In this document: piece by piece, positions 1 through 8,209 of the stretch | How positions within the stretch are numbered: the first letter of the stretch is position 1 | How the letters are laid out: every line of letters begins with the position of its first letter | From: Denitrificimonas halotolerans | Lineage (GTDB): Bacteria > Pseudomonadota > Gammaproteobacteria > Pseudomonadales > Pseudomonadaceae | Assembly (NCBI RefSeq): GCF_034259425.1 | Contig: NZ_JAXIVU010000001.1 | Coordinates: 317,162-381,161, forward strand | DNA length: 64,000 nucleotides | Reading direction: 5' to 3' | Program-made: the position numbers and the translations under genes | The notes under the pieces: model-generated | Databases searched by the model: none | What the model was told of the DNA's origin: nothing | What the model saw: only the letters and a program-made list of their open reading frames with translations

Positions 1-229
1 TATTAGCGCTATCATTCATCTAGAAACGGCGGTAGATTTTGACGCCATTGATAGTGAGCCTGTCGATCTACTTTTTGTGCTTTTAGTACCTGAAGAAGCC
101 ACCGATGAGCATTTAGAGTTATTACGTCAAATCGCCAGCATTTTTGAACAAGACGATGTTCTTGAGCGCCTGCGCAACGCACCGGACAGCGCCGCTTTAT
201 ATCAAGCTGTTCTAGATGCGCAACTTTAG
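1..229 (+). CDS. ptsN: PTS IIA-like nitrogen regulatory protein PtsN, 3' part
   Basis: The frame is open from the window edge and encodes the last 75 residues, ending in LYQAVLDAQL before TAG. The piece LLFVLLVPEEATDEHLELL followed by IASIFEQDDVLERLRNA is typical of the C-terminal half of EIIA-Ntr proteins. In this family the protein accepts phosphate from NPr and regulates nitrogen and potassium metabolism. The phosphorylated His lies upstream of the window. rapZ follows after 12 bases and npr after that, which is the standard rpoN-hpf-ptsN-rapZ-npr operon order. Identity is confident from sequence plus context. Confidence 0.93.
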   Translation, partial: ISAIIHLETAVDFDAIDSEPVDLLFVLLVPEEATDEHLELLRQIASIFEQDDVLERLRNAPDSAALYQAVLDAQL

Positions 230-241
230 AGGTTCTGAACC

Positions 242-1123
242 ATGCGTTTAATTATCGTTAGTGGCCGCTCGGGGTCAGGCAAAAGTACAGCCTTAGACGT
301 ACTTGAAGACAATAACTTTTACTGCATAGATAATTTGCCTGCAATGTTGTTACCAGAGCTCGCTGAGCGCGCCCTATTAACGACTGAGCTCACCTACCCA
401 CAAGTTGCTGTATCCATTGACGCACGCAACCTACCTAATCAGCTCGAACGCTTTCCAGAGCTCTTAGCTGAGCTGCGCGCACGTCATATTGTATGCGACG
501 TATTGTACCTTGACGCTGATGACGAAACCTTACTCAAAAGATTTTCTGAAACGCGCCGACGCCACCCTCTAACCAATGAGTCCCGCTCACTAGCAGAAGC
601 CATCACTGAAGAAAGAGCATTACTCTCACCTATCATTGATTTAGCTGACCTCACCATTAATACATCACAACTTAATCTGTATCAACTACGCGATATGATT
701 AAGTTACGTCTACTCGACAAACCTGAACCAGGTACCGCTTTTCTAATTGAGTCTTTTGGTTTCAAGCGCGGCCTCCCAGTGGATGCGGATGTTGTCTTTG
801 ATATTCGTTGTTTACCCAATCCTTATTGGAAACCTGAGCTTAGAGCATACTGCGGCCTCGACCAACCCATTATTGAGTACTTAGGAGAGCAAGCAGATGT
901 CGAAGAAATGTACAACGATATTTACACTTACCTCGCCAAGTGGCTACCCCGTTTTGCAGCCAGCAACCGAGCTTATGTCACCGTTGCCATAGGTTGCACC
1001 GGTGGTCAGCACCGCTCTGTATATATGACGGAACGTATTGGCAAAACTCTAGGTAAAGAACTCAGCAATGTACAAATCCGACACCGTGATGTTGTACGTA
1101 TCAACGAGAAAAGTAATGGCTAA
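242..1123 (+). CDS. rapZ: RNase adapter protein RapZ
   Basis: Full-length RapZ (293 residues, close to the usual 284-288). It starts MRLIIVSGRSGSGKS, with the Walker A motif at residues 8-15. YLDADDETLLKRF near residue 90 and the conserved C-terminal IGCTGGQHRSVYMTERI are present. In enterobacteria RapZ binds glucosamine-6-phosphate and directs RNase E to the sRNA GlmZ, controlling GlmS. In pseudomonads the same fold is kept but the target is less certain. The gene is cotranscribed with ptsN and its last 8 bases overlap npr, suggesting translational coupling. Confidence 0.96.
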   Translation: MRLIIVSGRSGSGKSTALDVLEDNNFYCIDNLPAMLLPELAERALLTTELTYPQVAVSIDARNLPNQLERFPELLAELRARHIVCDVLYLDADDETLLKRFSETRRRHPLTNESRSLAEAITEERALLSPIIDLADLTINTSQLNLYQLRDMIKLRLLDKPEPGTAFLIESFGFKRGLPVDADVVFDIRCLPNPYWKPELRAYCGLDQPIIEYLGEQADVEEMYNDIYTYLAKWLPRFAASNRAYVTVAIGCTGGQHRSVYMTERIGKTLGKELSNVQIRHRDVVRINEKSNG

Positions 1124-1388
1124 GTGCAAGGTCACCATTATTAACAAATTGGGTTTACATGCTCGAGCAGCTGCCAAGTTTGTTTCTATTGCCAACCAGT
1201 ATCCCTGTCAAGTACGCGTCGGCCGTAGCGCGGAAAATCTTTGTGATGGAAAAAATATCATGTCAGTCATGATGCTGGCCGCCAACAACGGGACTGAGTT
1301 ATATCTCAATGCTGAAGGAGAGCAAGCAACAGAAGCATTACAAGCACTACAGGATTTAATTGCTCGTCGCTTTGATGAAGAGGCTTAA
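1116..1388 (+). CDS. ptsO: Phosphocarrier protein NPr (HPr family)
   Basis: A 90-residue HPr-fold protein. The motif KLGLHARAAAKF carries the active-site His that is phosphorylated by PtsP (EI-Ntr) and passes phosphate to PtsN. The frame is open upstream to 1068, but the ATG at 1116 gives the normal HPr N-terminus MAKCKVTIINK and overlaps the end of rapZ, as usual in this operon. The regulatory-Ser region reads DGKNIMSVMMLAA. No PTS sugar permease is nearby, in keeping with a regulatory nitrogen-PTS. Confidence 0.95.
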   Translation: MAKCKVTIINKLGLHARAAAKFVSIANQYPCQVRVGRSAENLCDGKNIMSVMMLAANNGTELYLNAEGEQATEALQALQDLIARRFDEEA

Positions 1389-1394
1389 TACGCC

Positions 1395-2012
1395 CTAACC
1401 TCGGTTCAAACAATGCGGGCCATCTACCAACGGATCATTAATCAACGTACTGACTCTACGCTCAAAGAGCTGTGGTTGTTCTTGCTCCAATACTTCTAGC
1501 ACATCAGCCTCACTACTTTCAGGATTCAACCATACTGCGCGCTGTCGTTCATTCAACAAAATCGGACGACGCAAACTTGCCGCCTGCCGAGTCAACATAG
1601 CCACACTGTAATAATCACGTCCAGGAACAGAATAGCGATCCCAGATGGCCGCAAAATATAATAAAGGTTCTGCACTGCTGAGCCAGAAAGGTTGTTTCCG
1701 CTGTAAGCCACGCCATTCAAAAAAACCATTAGCCGGTAAAACGCAACGCTGACCACGCCACGCGTTTTTAAACATCGGTTGCTTACTGATCGTTTCCATA
1801 CGAGCATGGGCAACTGCACGGGTTAAGTCTGTCAGCCAAGCCGGTGTGAACCCCCACAAAGCTAATGTTGCTCGCAGCTCTTGCTGATGCTGATACAGCA
1901 TCAGCACTTGTGATTTAGGAGCTAAGTTCCAATGTGCACGCATCTGCTGCGGAAAACCTGGCAATTGCGTTAGAGTCTCCGGCCAATCAAATAAAGCGTA
2001 GCGTCCTGACAT
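1395..2012 (-). CDS. HMCES/YedK-like protein lacking catalytic residues
   Basis: A 205-residue SRAP-fold (SOS response-associated peptidase) protein. Matches are MSGRYALF at the start, ARMETISKQPMFKNAW and RCVLPANGFFEW. In active family members Cys2 crosslinks to abasic sites and is assisted by an Asn, a Glu and a His. Here residue 2 is Ser, the Asn of the NARxE motif is His (HARME), and the HDRMP-type His motif is replaced by RRPILL. Only the Glu of FFEW remains. An SD-like AAGGA sits 6 bases before the ATG at 2012, favouring that start over the ATG at 2018. DUF2007 lies just upstream on the same strand. Family assignment is confident; a canonical crosslinking activity is doubtful. Confidence 0.85.
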   Translation of the reverse strand: MSGRYALFDWPETLTQLPGFPQQMRAHWNLAPKSQVLMLYQHQQELRATLALWGFTPAWLTDLTRAVAHARMETISKQPMFKNAWRGQRCVLPANGFFEWRGLQRKQPFWLSSAEPLLYFAAIWDRYSVPGRDYYSVAMLTRQAASLRRPILLNERQRAVWLNPESSEADVLEVLEQEQPQLFERRVSTLINDPLVDGPHCLNRG

Positions 2013-2025
2013 GAGCATTCCTTAA

Positions 2026-2298
2026 CTAACATTCTAAAGTGCCGTACTGAACCACTTGTGCGACATCAGTCTTGTCATCTGTAACAGGCGTCGCTTGCTG
2101 ATACAGAATAATAAGTTCTTGAGCGCGCTCTACATCTTCATTGGCAACCATCAAGCCTAACAGACCTAAAGCTGGTAACTCACCCACCCCACCTATTAAG
2201 TCTTCGCCTTGCAAATACACATCAATACCTTCGTTGCGCAACATACTGATAAGCATTTGTGCTTCTATCAAGTCAACCGGCTCATGAACTCTTTGCAC
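2026..2298 (-). CDS. DUF2007 family protein
   Basis: A small protein of about 90 residues. The core HEPVDLIEAQMLISMLRNEGID, then YLQGEDLIGGVGELPALGLLGLMVANEDVERAQELI, matches the DUF2007 family (putative signal-transducing proteins), whose function is not established. The frame is open to 2361, but GTG at 2298 has AGGGG about 9 bases upstream and gives the family's usual short N-terminus (VQRVHEP...). It probably forms one transcript with the HMCES-like gene, 13 bases downstream. Confidence 0.8.
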   Translation of the reverse strand: MQRVHEPVDLIEAQMLISMLRNEGIDVYLQGEDLIGGVGELPALGLLGLMVANEDVERAQELIILYQQATPVTDDKTDVAQVVQYGTLEC

Positions 2299-2361
2299 CT
2301 TAGATCGCCCCTGCAAGTTATTCATTAATGCGAATATAATAGCCCAATTAGCGCGATACAT

Positions 2362-3194
2362 GTCACACTCTTAGGGAGAGGGTCACCCACCCTTCAATCC
2401 CAACCCGTTGATTTGACAGGCAGAAGTAGTATTAAAGTTACTAGTAAGCACTACTAGAGCATAACGGCAAAATCCTTTGTATTTAAACATAAGCATTTTC
2501 ATGCCATAAAACTAATATCATCTGACCAAATTTTAACCGATGCAAATACAACAATTGGAAACAATGAGTTAGCAATTTCAGATATATGCCCTAGGGGCAA
2601 CCACTTCCCTGTGATGGCAAAGGAAACCTTCAGTGCGTTGGACTTAAAAATCCATTGACGACTTTGGAGGGAGTAAAAAGACGACATTCAAACAAGTCTG
2701 CTCAATGGGTCAGGAAAATTATTTTCATTCCATAGACGGATGTAATTGAGGAATTTGCTAACCCCTATAAAACAGAACAAGGTGAAGTGAAATATCGGTT
2801 TTTTATAGTACGCAATCATGCCCTCAAATGGTTACCAGAGGCTTATTACCCTTATGACTAGGAGCACAAACTAAAATGGGAGGTGCTCAGAGTCTAGCGA
2901 GTACAATATAAGTTGCATCCCCAAGGACAGCTTCATTCTTTTCTCGTGGACAGCAGGGGAAATGTGCTCTGTACGGACATGCGATCAGGCAGGAAAGTTG
3001 GTTGACACTGCCATCACATCACTAGACGAGTGAGCGGTGAGCCAGTCACACTAAAAACATACGTTACTTCACCTAACTGCCATGCACAAGCTCATAGCCA
3101 ACATGGTCAAATACCCCTGAAATACTGTGGCTTAAAGAATTAGCCACTCGTCACAGTAACTGGGGCAGTGTAAACTGGCCTTTTTTATAAACTT
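2362..3194. other. Long gene-poor stretch with relic coding pieces
   Basis: No intact gene is visible. Short open stretches without starts on the + strand look like former coding DNA. One near 2480-2655 reads LTDANTTIGNNELAIS and then PRGNHFPVMAKETFS. Others near 2735-2850 and 2915-3005 are broken by stops. None could be assigned to a family. With the intron-like 3' end that follows, the region is best read as the eroded remains of inserted DNA. Confidence 0.45.
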
Positions 3195-3268
3195 GAACCG
3201 CATATTGGTAAACTCGCATATACGGTTCTTAGGAGGGATAGACCAGTAATGGCCCGTCCCGACCCCAT
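3195..3268 (+). mobile_element. Group II intron 3' remnant (domains V and VI)
   Basis: Bases 3195-3228 are exactly 34 nt, the size of a group II intron domain V. They begin GAACCG and end CGGTTC, which pair, with a TAAA loop at 3209-3212 and conserved CTCGCA on the 3' side. The catalytic AGC triad reads AAC. The following GGGATAGACCAGTAATGG...CCGTCCC can fold as domain VI. A candidate branch-point A at 3262 lies 7 nt (counted inclusively) from a terminal AT at 3267-3268. No reverse transcriptase gene is present, so this is a truncated copy. It was recognised by eye against the known consensus; no covariance search was run. Confidence 0.6.
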
Positions 3269-3320
3269 ACCAACCCTTAAGCGCTCAAAGCACTGAACAG
3301 CATCCAAACAAGAGAAGCAC

Positions 3321-4481
3321 ATGGATCGATTTGATAGCATTCGCCCTTACAATGACGACGAAGTGGCGTCTGTACTACAACGTTTACTGTCTGATGAAGA
3401 TTTTCTATCCATCATTACCCAATACCGCTTTCCTGTAGCATCACGCTACTTCAGTTGGCTATTACGCCCTATTATTGCGCGCAAACTACGTAATGAGTTA
3501 AGTCAAATCAATAGTGTCAGTGCTTTACAAAAGCGTATTGAATCCTATGTAGAGCATAGTATTTCGCAAGCTACTGATGGCATTAGCTTTTCCGGCATCG
3601 AGCACTTGCAAGCAGGACAACCACACCTATACCTAGCCAATCACCGCGATATTGTGATGGATCCTGCATTTGTTAACTACGCACTCTTTCAAGCCAAGCA
3701 TGATACTCCTCGCATTGCTATTGGCGATAACTTATTACAACGCCCTTTCGTCAGTGACCTGATGCGTATCAATAAAAGCTTTATCGTGCACCGCTCCTTG
3801 ACCAGTCGTCGCGAAAAACTCCAAGCTTTCCAGCTTTTATCAGCCTATATCAACCATTCCATTTTAGAAGATAAAGAGTCCATATGGATTGCTCAAGCTG
3901 AAGGCCGCGCCAAAGATGGCGATGACCGTACAGAAAGCGCCATCTTAAAAATGTTTCACCTATCCCGTAAAGACGAAGACTTTCAGCACGTCATCAGCTC
4001 ACTACGTCTAACCCCTGTTGCCATCAGCTATGAATATGACCCTTGCGATCTACTGAAAGCACGCGAACTTTATATTCGAGCCAACACCGGTGAATACACT
4101 AAACAAAAGGGTGAGGATGACGCTAGCATTGCGTTAGGTATCACTGGCTATAAAGGCCGCGTGCATGTGCACTTCTGCCCAGTATTGAACACAGAGTTCA
4201 AAGACACTAAAGACTTAGCACACTTAATCGATCTGCAAATTTGGCGTGACTATCGTTTATTCCCTGTTCACTACTTAGCTTGGGCTATGTGGGAAGCAAA
4301 GGACCTTGAGCTTAATGTGCCAGATATCGAACAAGTCTTTGACCACCAGGAAATCCATACTGCACAACAGGAATGGCAACGTCGATTAACTTCATGCCCT
4401 ACCGAACACCGCCCTTACTTAATCATGCAGTACGCCATGCCGGTGCAAAACCAGTACCGCGGCAACGCTTTACAAAACTAA
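3321..4481 (+). CDS. PlsC-like acyltransferase
   Basis: A 386-residue glycerolipid-type acyltransferase, probably transferring an acyl chain to (lyso)phosphatidic-type acceptors at the inner membrane. The key block is YLANHRDIVMDPAF at residues 104-117. It corresponds to the catalytic NHxxxxD motif, although His108 and Asp114 are separated by five residues rather than the usual four. Downstream WIAQAEGRAKDGDDRT resembles the substrate-binding EG block. No signal peptide or strong transmembrane segment is seen. prmA follows after 35 bases. The exact substrate is unknown. Confidence 0.8.
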   Translation: MDRFDSIRPYNDDEVASVLQRLLSDEDFLSIITQYRFPVASRYFSWLLRPIIARKLRNELSQINSVSALQKRIESYVEHSISQATDGISFSGIEHLQAGQPHLYLANHRDIVMDPAFVNYALFQAKHDTPRIAIGDNLLQRPFVSDLMRINKSFIVHRSLTSRREKLQAFQLLSAYINHSILEDKESIWIAQAEGRAKDGDDRTESAILKMFHLSRKDEDFQHVISSLRLTPVAISYEYDPCDLLKARELYIRANTGEYTKQKGEDDASIALGITGYKGRVHVHFCPVLNTEFKDTKDLAHLIDLQIWRDYRLFPVHYLAWAMWEAKDLELNVPDIEQVFDHQEIHTAQQEWQRRLTSCPTEHRPYLIMQYAMPVQNQYRGNALQN

Positions 4482-4516
4482 CTTCGCAAACCACTGCACC
4501 GCTCTTGAGGTTTTTT

Positions 4517-5395
4517 ATGTCCTGGTTACAGATCCGTTTAGCTATCCAACCCACTCAAGCCGAAACCTGGGAGGACATCTTGCTAAAGCTCGGTGCGGTC
4601 TCAGTCACCTTTATGGATGCCGAGGACCAGCCCATTTACGAGCCCGATCTCGGAACTACTCCACTGTGGAGTAAAACACACCTATTAGCGCTTTTTGAGG
4701 ATGATATTGACCCTGATGCTCTGCGCCAGCACATCCAACTGTTTGGTGGTAACAATACACCTGATTTTGATCTTGAGCATATTGAAGATCAAGATTGGGA
4801 GCGAAGTTGGATGGACAGCTTTCACCCAATGCGTTTTGGCCAGCGCTTATGGATTGTTCCCAGTTGGCATACAGCTCCAGATCCTGATGCGGTAAACCTT
4901 TTACTGGATCCAGGCTTAGCCTTTGGTACTGGAACCCACCCTACCACAGCCCTATGCCTCGAATGGCTTGACGCACAACCTATGACAGGATGCACTGTCC
5001 TCGATTTTGGTTGCGGCTCCGGTATTTTAGCTATCGCCGCTAAGCTATTAGGTGCAAAGCAATTAATCTGCACCGATATTGATGCACAAGCTTTGGAAGC
5101 AACACGTGATAACGCTCATCGCAACCATATTGCCAAGGACGATATGCTGACTTATCTGCCACAAGATATGCCACAAAAACAATTTGACGTCGTCTTAGCC
5201 AATATTCTTGCTGGCCCACTGGTTGAATTAGCACCACAGCTGATTCAATATACACGTTCAGGTGGACGTATAGCCTTGTCTGGAATTCTAGCTGAACAAG
5301 CACAAGAAGTACGCGATGCCTATAGTAAACACTTTAACTTAGCCCCTACTCAAGAAAAAGACGGTTGGGTCTGTATTTCCGGTGTACGCCGCTAA
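4517..5395 (+). CDS. prmA: Ribosomal protein L11 methyltransferase
   Basis: A 292-residue PrmA that trimethylates ribosomal protein L11 using S-adenosylmethionine. The start MSWLQIRLAI is the usual one and is preceded by GAGG at 4507-4510. The frame extends upstream to 4373 but that part overlaps the acyltransferase gene. LDPGLAFGTGTHPTT and the SAM-binding VLDFGCGSGILAIAA are present, followed by DVVLANILAGPL, the NxL-type catalytic loop of the family. The DUF3426 gene follows, as in Pseudomonas. Confidence 0.96.
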   Translation: MSWLQIRLAIQPTQAETWEDILLKLGAVSVTFMDAEDQPIYEPDLGTTPLWSKTHLLALFEDDIDPDALRQHIQLFGGNNTPDFDLEHIEDQDWERSWMDSFHPMRFGQRLWIVPSWHTAPDPDAVNLLLDPGLAFGTGTHPTTALCLEWLDAQPMTGCTVLDFGCGSGILAIAAKLLGAKQLICTDIDAQALEATRDNAHRNHIAKDDMLTYLPQDMPQKQFDVVLANILAGPLVELAPQLIQYTRSGGRIALSGILAEQAQEVRDAYSKHFNLAPTQEKDGWVCISGVRR

Positions 5396-5448
5396 TTTAA
5401 GAGTTTAGAGCCTGCACTGCTCACTCAAAAAGGGGGAGGTAACGCCAC

Positions 5449-6162
5449 ATGAGCAAAACTCTCACCACACAATGCCCCCACTGCCATGCTGACATTCGCT
5501 ATCACAAGATTCAGTATGGCAGCACATTGCGTTGCGGTTTATGTGCACAAATCTTTAAACTCACCCAACTAAAGAAAGAGAATACGCCTCCCGATAAAAC
5601 AAACCGAGTGCACATATCAATAACAACGGATGATCGAATCACCTCCAGTACTCACTCACAGCGACAGCCACACACACGACGACTCCACCGAGTAACTTGG
5701 GGATTCCTCAGCATCTTGTTACTGACTTTTGTCTTAAGCCTTTACCTCTATGGCAATTTTAACCAACTGGCACGTCAAGAGCATTCGCGCTGGTGGCTAT
5801 CAACGCTATGCTCTGCACTCGGCTGCTCCATACCTGAAAAAGTAGATGTAACGCAAATTAAAAGCAGTAACCTATATGTTAGCCCCCACCCCGATTTTAG
5901 TGGTGCACTCTTGATTCACGCCATTATTTATAACCGCGCTTCATTTAATCAGACTTTCCCTTTACTCCAACTTAATTTATCTGACCAAAATGGGCATCTA
6001 CTAACACAACGCGTATTCAATCCACAGGAATACCTAGACCACACCACCAAGAACACAGGGTATATGCGTCCACAAATACCGGTACACATCCGCTTAGAGA
6101 TATTAAAGCCCAGCGCTGATACCGTTGTTGATTATCACCTAAGCTTTATTTCACCCAACTAG
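5449..6162 (+). CDS. Zinc-ribbon DUF3426 membrane protein
   Basis: A 237-residue protein with an N-terminal MJ0042-type zinc ribbon (CPHC at residues 9-12, CGLC near 29-32). A polar linker and one transmembrane helix (about residues 84-103, LSILLLTFVLSLYLYG) follow. The C-terminal part has the DUF3426 pattern, with two Cys in STLCSALGCSIPE. A strong Shine-Dalgarno (GGGGGAGG, 5432-5439) precedes the ATG. The gene follows prmA as in pseudomonads. Function is unknown; a membrane-anchored zinc-binding role is an inference from the domains. Confidence 0.87.
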   Translation: MSKTLTTQCPHCHADIRYHKIQYGSTLRCGLCAQIFKLTQLKKENTPPDKTNRVHISITTDDRITSSTHSQRQPHTRRLHRVTWGFLSILLLTFVLSLYLYGNFNQLARQEHSRWWLSTLCSALGCSIPEKVDVTQIKSSNLYVSPHPDFSGALLIHAIIYNRASFNQTFPLLQLNLSDQNGHLLTQRVFNPQEYLDHTTKNTGYMRPQIPVHIRLEILKPSADTVVDYHLSFISPN

Positions 6163-6207
6163 TTTTAGCGACAGCATGAAGGTGTTCACTACTGCCGCTG
6201 CTCTCAC

Positions 6208-7554
6208 TTAACTGCCAGCAACTGTCATACGCTCAATTAATACTGAACCGGTCTGCACACTGCCACGACGATCAACGTCGTTACCAATAGCCACAATTTG
6301 GCGGAACATATCCCGCATATTGCCGGCAATAGTGACTTCTTGAACAGGGAATTGAATTTCACCATTTTCTACCCAATAACCACCTGCACCGCGGGAGTAA
6401 TCACCAGTGACCATATTGAGTCCCTGCCCCATCAGCTCAGTCACAAGCAAACCACGATCCATTTTCTTCAACAGTGCCGCTTGATCATCATCACCATGCG
6501 TTACAAAGACATTACGCGCACCGCCTGAGTTAGCAGTACTCGGCATACCAAGCTTACGCCCAGAGTAAGTACTCAGCATATAATTCACTAACTTGCCCTG
6601 CTCAATAAAAGGTTTAGCATAGGTGGCTAAACCGTCACCATCAAACGCGCTGCTGGCAAGTCCGCCTTTAAGTAATGGACGCTCATCTAAAGTCAGCCAT
6701 GTTGGAAATAAGTCCTCACCTAAGGCCCCGACTAAAAAAGAAGACTGACGGTACTGATTACCACCTGAAATCGCACCAAGCAAGCTACCGAACAAACCAC
6801 CAGCCAATTCAGCAGCAAAAAGCACTGGAACATCACACGTAGGAATACTACGAGCGCCTAAACGGCTGATGGTACGCTCAGCAGCAATACGTCCCACACT
6901 GGCAGCATCCATAAGCAAGTCAGCCCGACGCCCATAGTCATACCAGTAATCACGCTGCATCTGATCACCTTCTTTAGCGATCACCATACAGCTCAAACTG
7001 TGCCTTGTACCTGCATACCCAGCAATCAACCCATGACTGTTGCCGTATATAGTGCAGCCTATATCGCTATTGACACTGGCACCATCTGAATTGCTGATAC
7101 GCGAATCCACAGCAAAGGCCGCCGCCTCACACTCTAAGGCCATCTCAATAGCTTGGGCGGGGCTTAGATCCCATGGATGCCACACATCTAAGTCGGGAAA
7201 TTCTGTGGCCATCAACTCTTTATCTGCCAAGCCTGCAAACTCATCCGGAGAAGCATATTTTGCAATGGCCAACGCTGCCGCAACCGTTTTTTCAATCGCT
7301 ACATCACCGGTTGCGGTGGTACTTGCCGAGCCTTTTTGTTGCCCGTGATACACTGTAATCGAAAAACCTTGGTCACGATTAAACTCAACTGTTTCAACTT
7401 CACGTTGACGCACACTTGTACCTAAACCTTGCTGTACTGATACTGCTACTTCACAAGCACTAGCACCTTGTTTTTTAGCACTAGCAAGAATCTTTTCAAC
7501 CTGTTTTTTAAGCTCAGGTAACGCTTGCGGGCCGACACTTTCAATTAAACTCAT
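6208..7554 (-). CDS. pmbA: TldE/PmbA metalloprotease subunit
   Basis: A 448-residue TldE. With TldD it forms the cytoplasmic protease that matures microcin B17, degrades CcdA and trims modified peptides in enterobacteria. The family features NRDQGFSITVYHGQQKGSAS, GGLASSAFDGDG and a C-terminal TIAGNMRDMF are present. As usual for TldE it lacks the HExxxH zinc motif, which is in TldD. The gene is divergent from darP (87 bases between starts), the common gammaproteobacterial arrangement. Confidence 0.95.
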   Translation of the reverse strand: MSLIESVGPQALPELKKQVEKILASAKKQGASACEVAVSVQQGLGTSVRQREVETVEFNRDQGFSITVYHGQQKGSASTTATGDVAIEKTVAAALAIAKYASPDEFAGLADKELMATEFPDLDVWHPWDLSPAQAIEMALECEAAAFAVDSRISNSDGASVNSDIGCTIYGNSHGLIAGYAGTRHSLSCMVIAKEGDQMQRDYWYDYGRRADLLMDAASVGRIAAERTISRLGARSIPTCDVPVLFAAELAGGLFGSLLGAISGGNQYRQSSFLVGALGEDLFPTWLTLDERPLLKGGLASSAFDGDGLATYAKPFIEQGKLVNYMLSTYSGRKLGMPSTANSGGARNVFVTHGDDDQAALLKKMDRGLLVTELMGQGLNMVTGDYSRGAGGYWVENGEIQFPVQEVTIAGNMRDMFRQIVAIGNDVDRRGSVQTGSVLIERMTVAGS

Positions 7555-7641
7555 AACTACTCCAAAGCATTTTCACAAGACTCTAGTAAAGTATCAGCCT
7601 TGCTCTGTTATCATGGCATCCTAACTGATTGGAACACCGTT

Positions 7642-8163
7642 ATGTCTGACTACCTTGATGAATCACTGGACGAAGAAAAAAGCAAATCACAAATCAAACG
7701 TGAAATGTTGGCTCTACAAGAGCTAGGTCTACGTCTTTCTGACTTAAAACCCGAACTACTGGATAACATGCCGCTCAGCGATGAATTACGCAAAGCCTTA
7801 GCAGAAACCAGTAAACACACTGCTCACATTGCACGCAAACGCCACTCTCAGTTCCTTGGCAAGCTGCTACGCACTCACGATATTGACGCCATCATGCAAC
7901 CGGTCAAATTAATGGACAGTCAAACCCGTGAATATAACGACCGTTTTCACGCTCTTGAGCGCTGGCGTGACCGCCTTATCAGTGAAGGCGATGCTGCACT
8001 ACAAAGCTTTGTCACAGACTACCCCGAAACTGACACCCAACACCTGCGCAGTCTGATTCGCCATGCCCAACATGAATTGACGCGCAATAAACCCCCGACC
8101 GCTTCACGTAAAATCTTCAAATATATTCGTGATCTTGACGAACGGCGCTTAGGTCTAAAGTAA
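7642..8163 (+). CDS. darP: Ribosome-associated protein DarP (YjgA, DUF615)
   Basis: A 173-residue DUF615 protein. In E. coli it binds late 50S assembly intermediates and helps peptidyl-transferase centre maturation. Matches are KSKSQIKREMLALQELG at the start, LAETSKHTAHIARKRHSQFLGKLLR in the middle and KIFKYIRDLDERR near the end. The ATG at 7642 gives MSDYLDESLDEEK, the family's acidic N-terminus; the upstream extension to 7600 is not family-like. The gene lies between the two Tld protease subunit genes. Confidence 0.93.
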   Translation: MSDYLDESLDEEKSKSQIKREMLALQELGLRLSDLKPELLDNMPLSDELRKALAETSKHTAHIARKRHSQFLGKLLRTHDIDAIMQPVKLMDSQTREYNDRFHALERWRDRLISEGDAALQSFVTDYPETDTQHLRSLIRHAQHELTRNKPPTASRKIFKYIRDLDERRLGLK

Positions 8164-8209
8164 AACCATTGCAGCATATCCAACACGCTTGGGTACGCTG
8201 CAATGCCCA

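Noticed and set aside
2499..2687. A 62-codon frame on the minus strand in the 2.4-3.3 kb gap
   Set aside because: No ribosome-binding site, no recognisable motif, and it overlaps better coding-like remnants on the other strand.
3120..3190. A stretch reading LWLKELATRHSNWG as an IS3-family transposase remnant
   Set aside because: It is only about 20 codons and the similarity to IS3 OrfB is weak. The intron-like sequence directly after it is the stronger signal.
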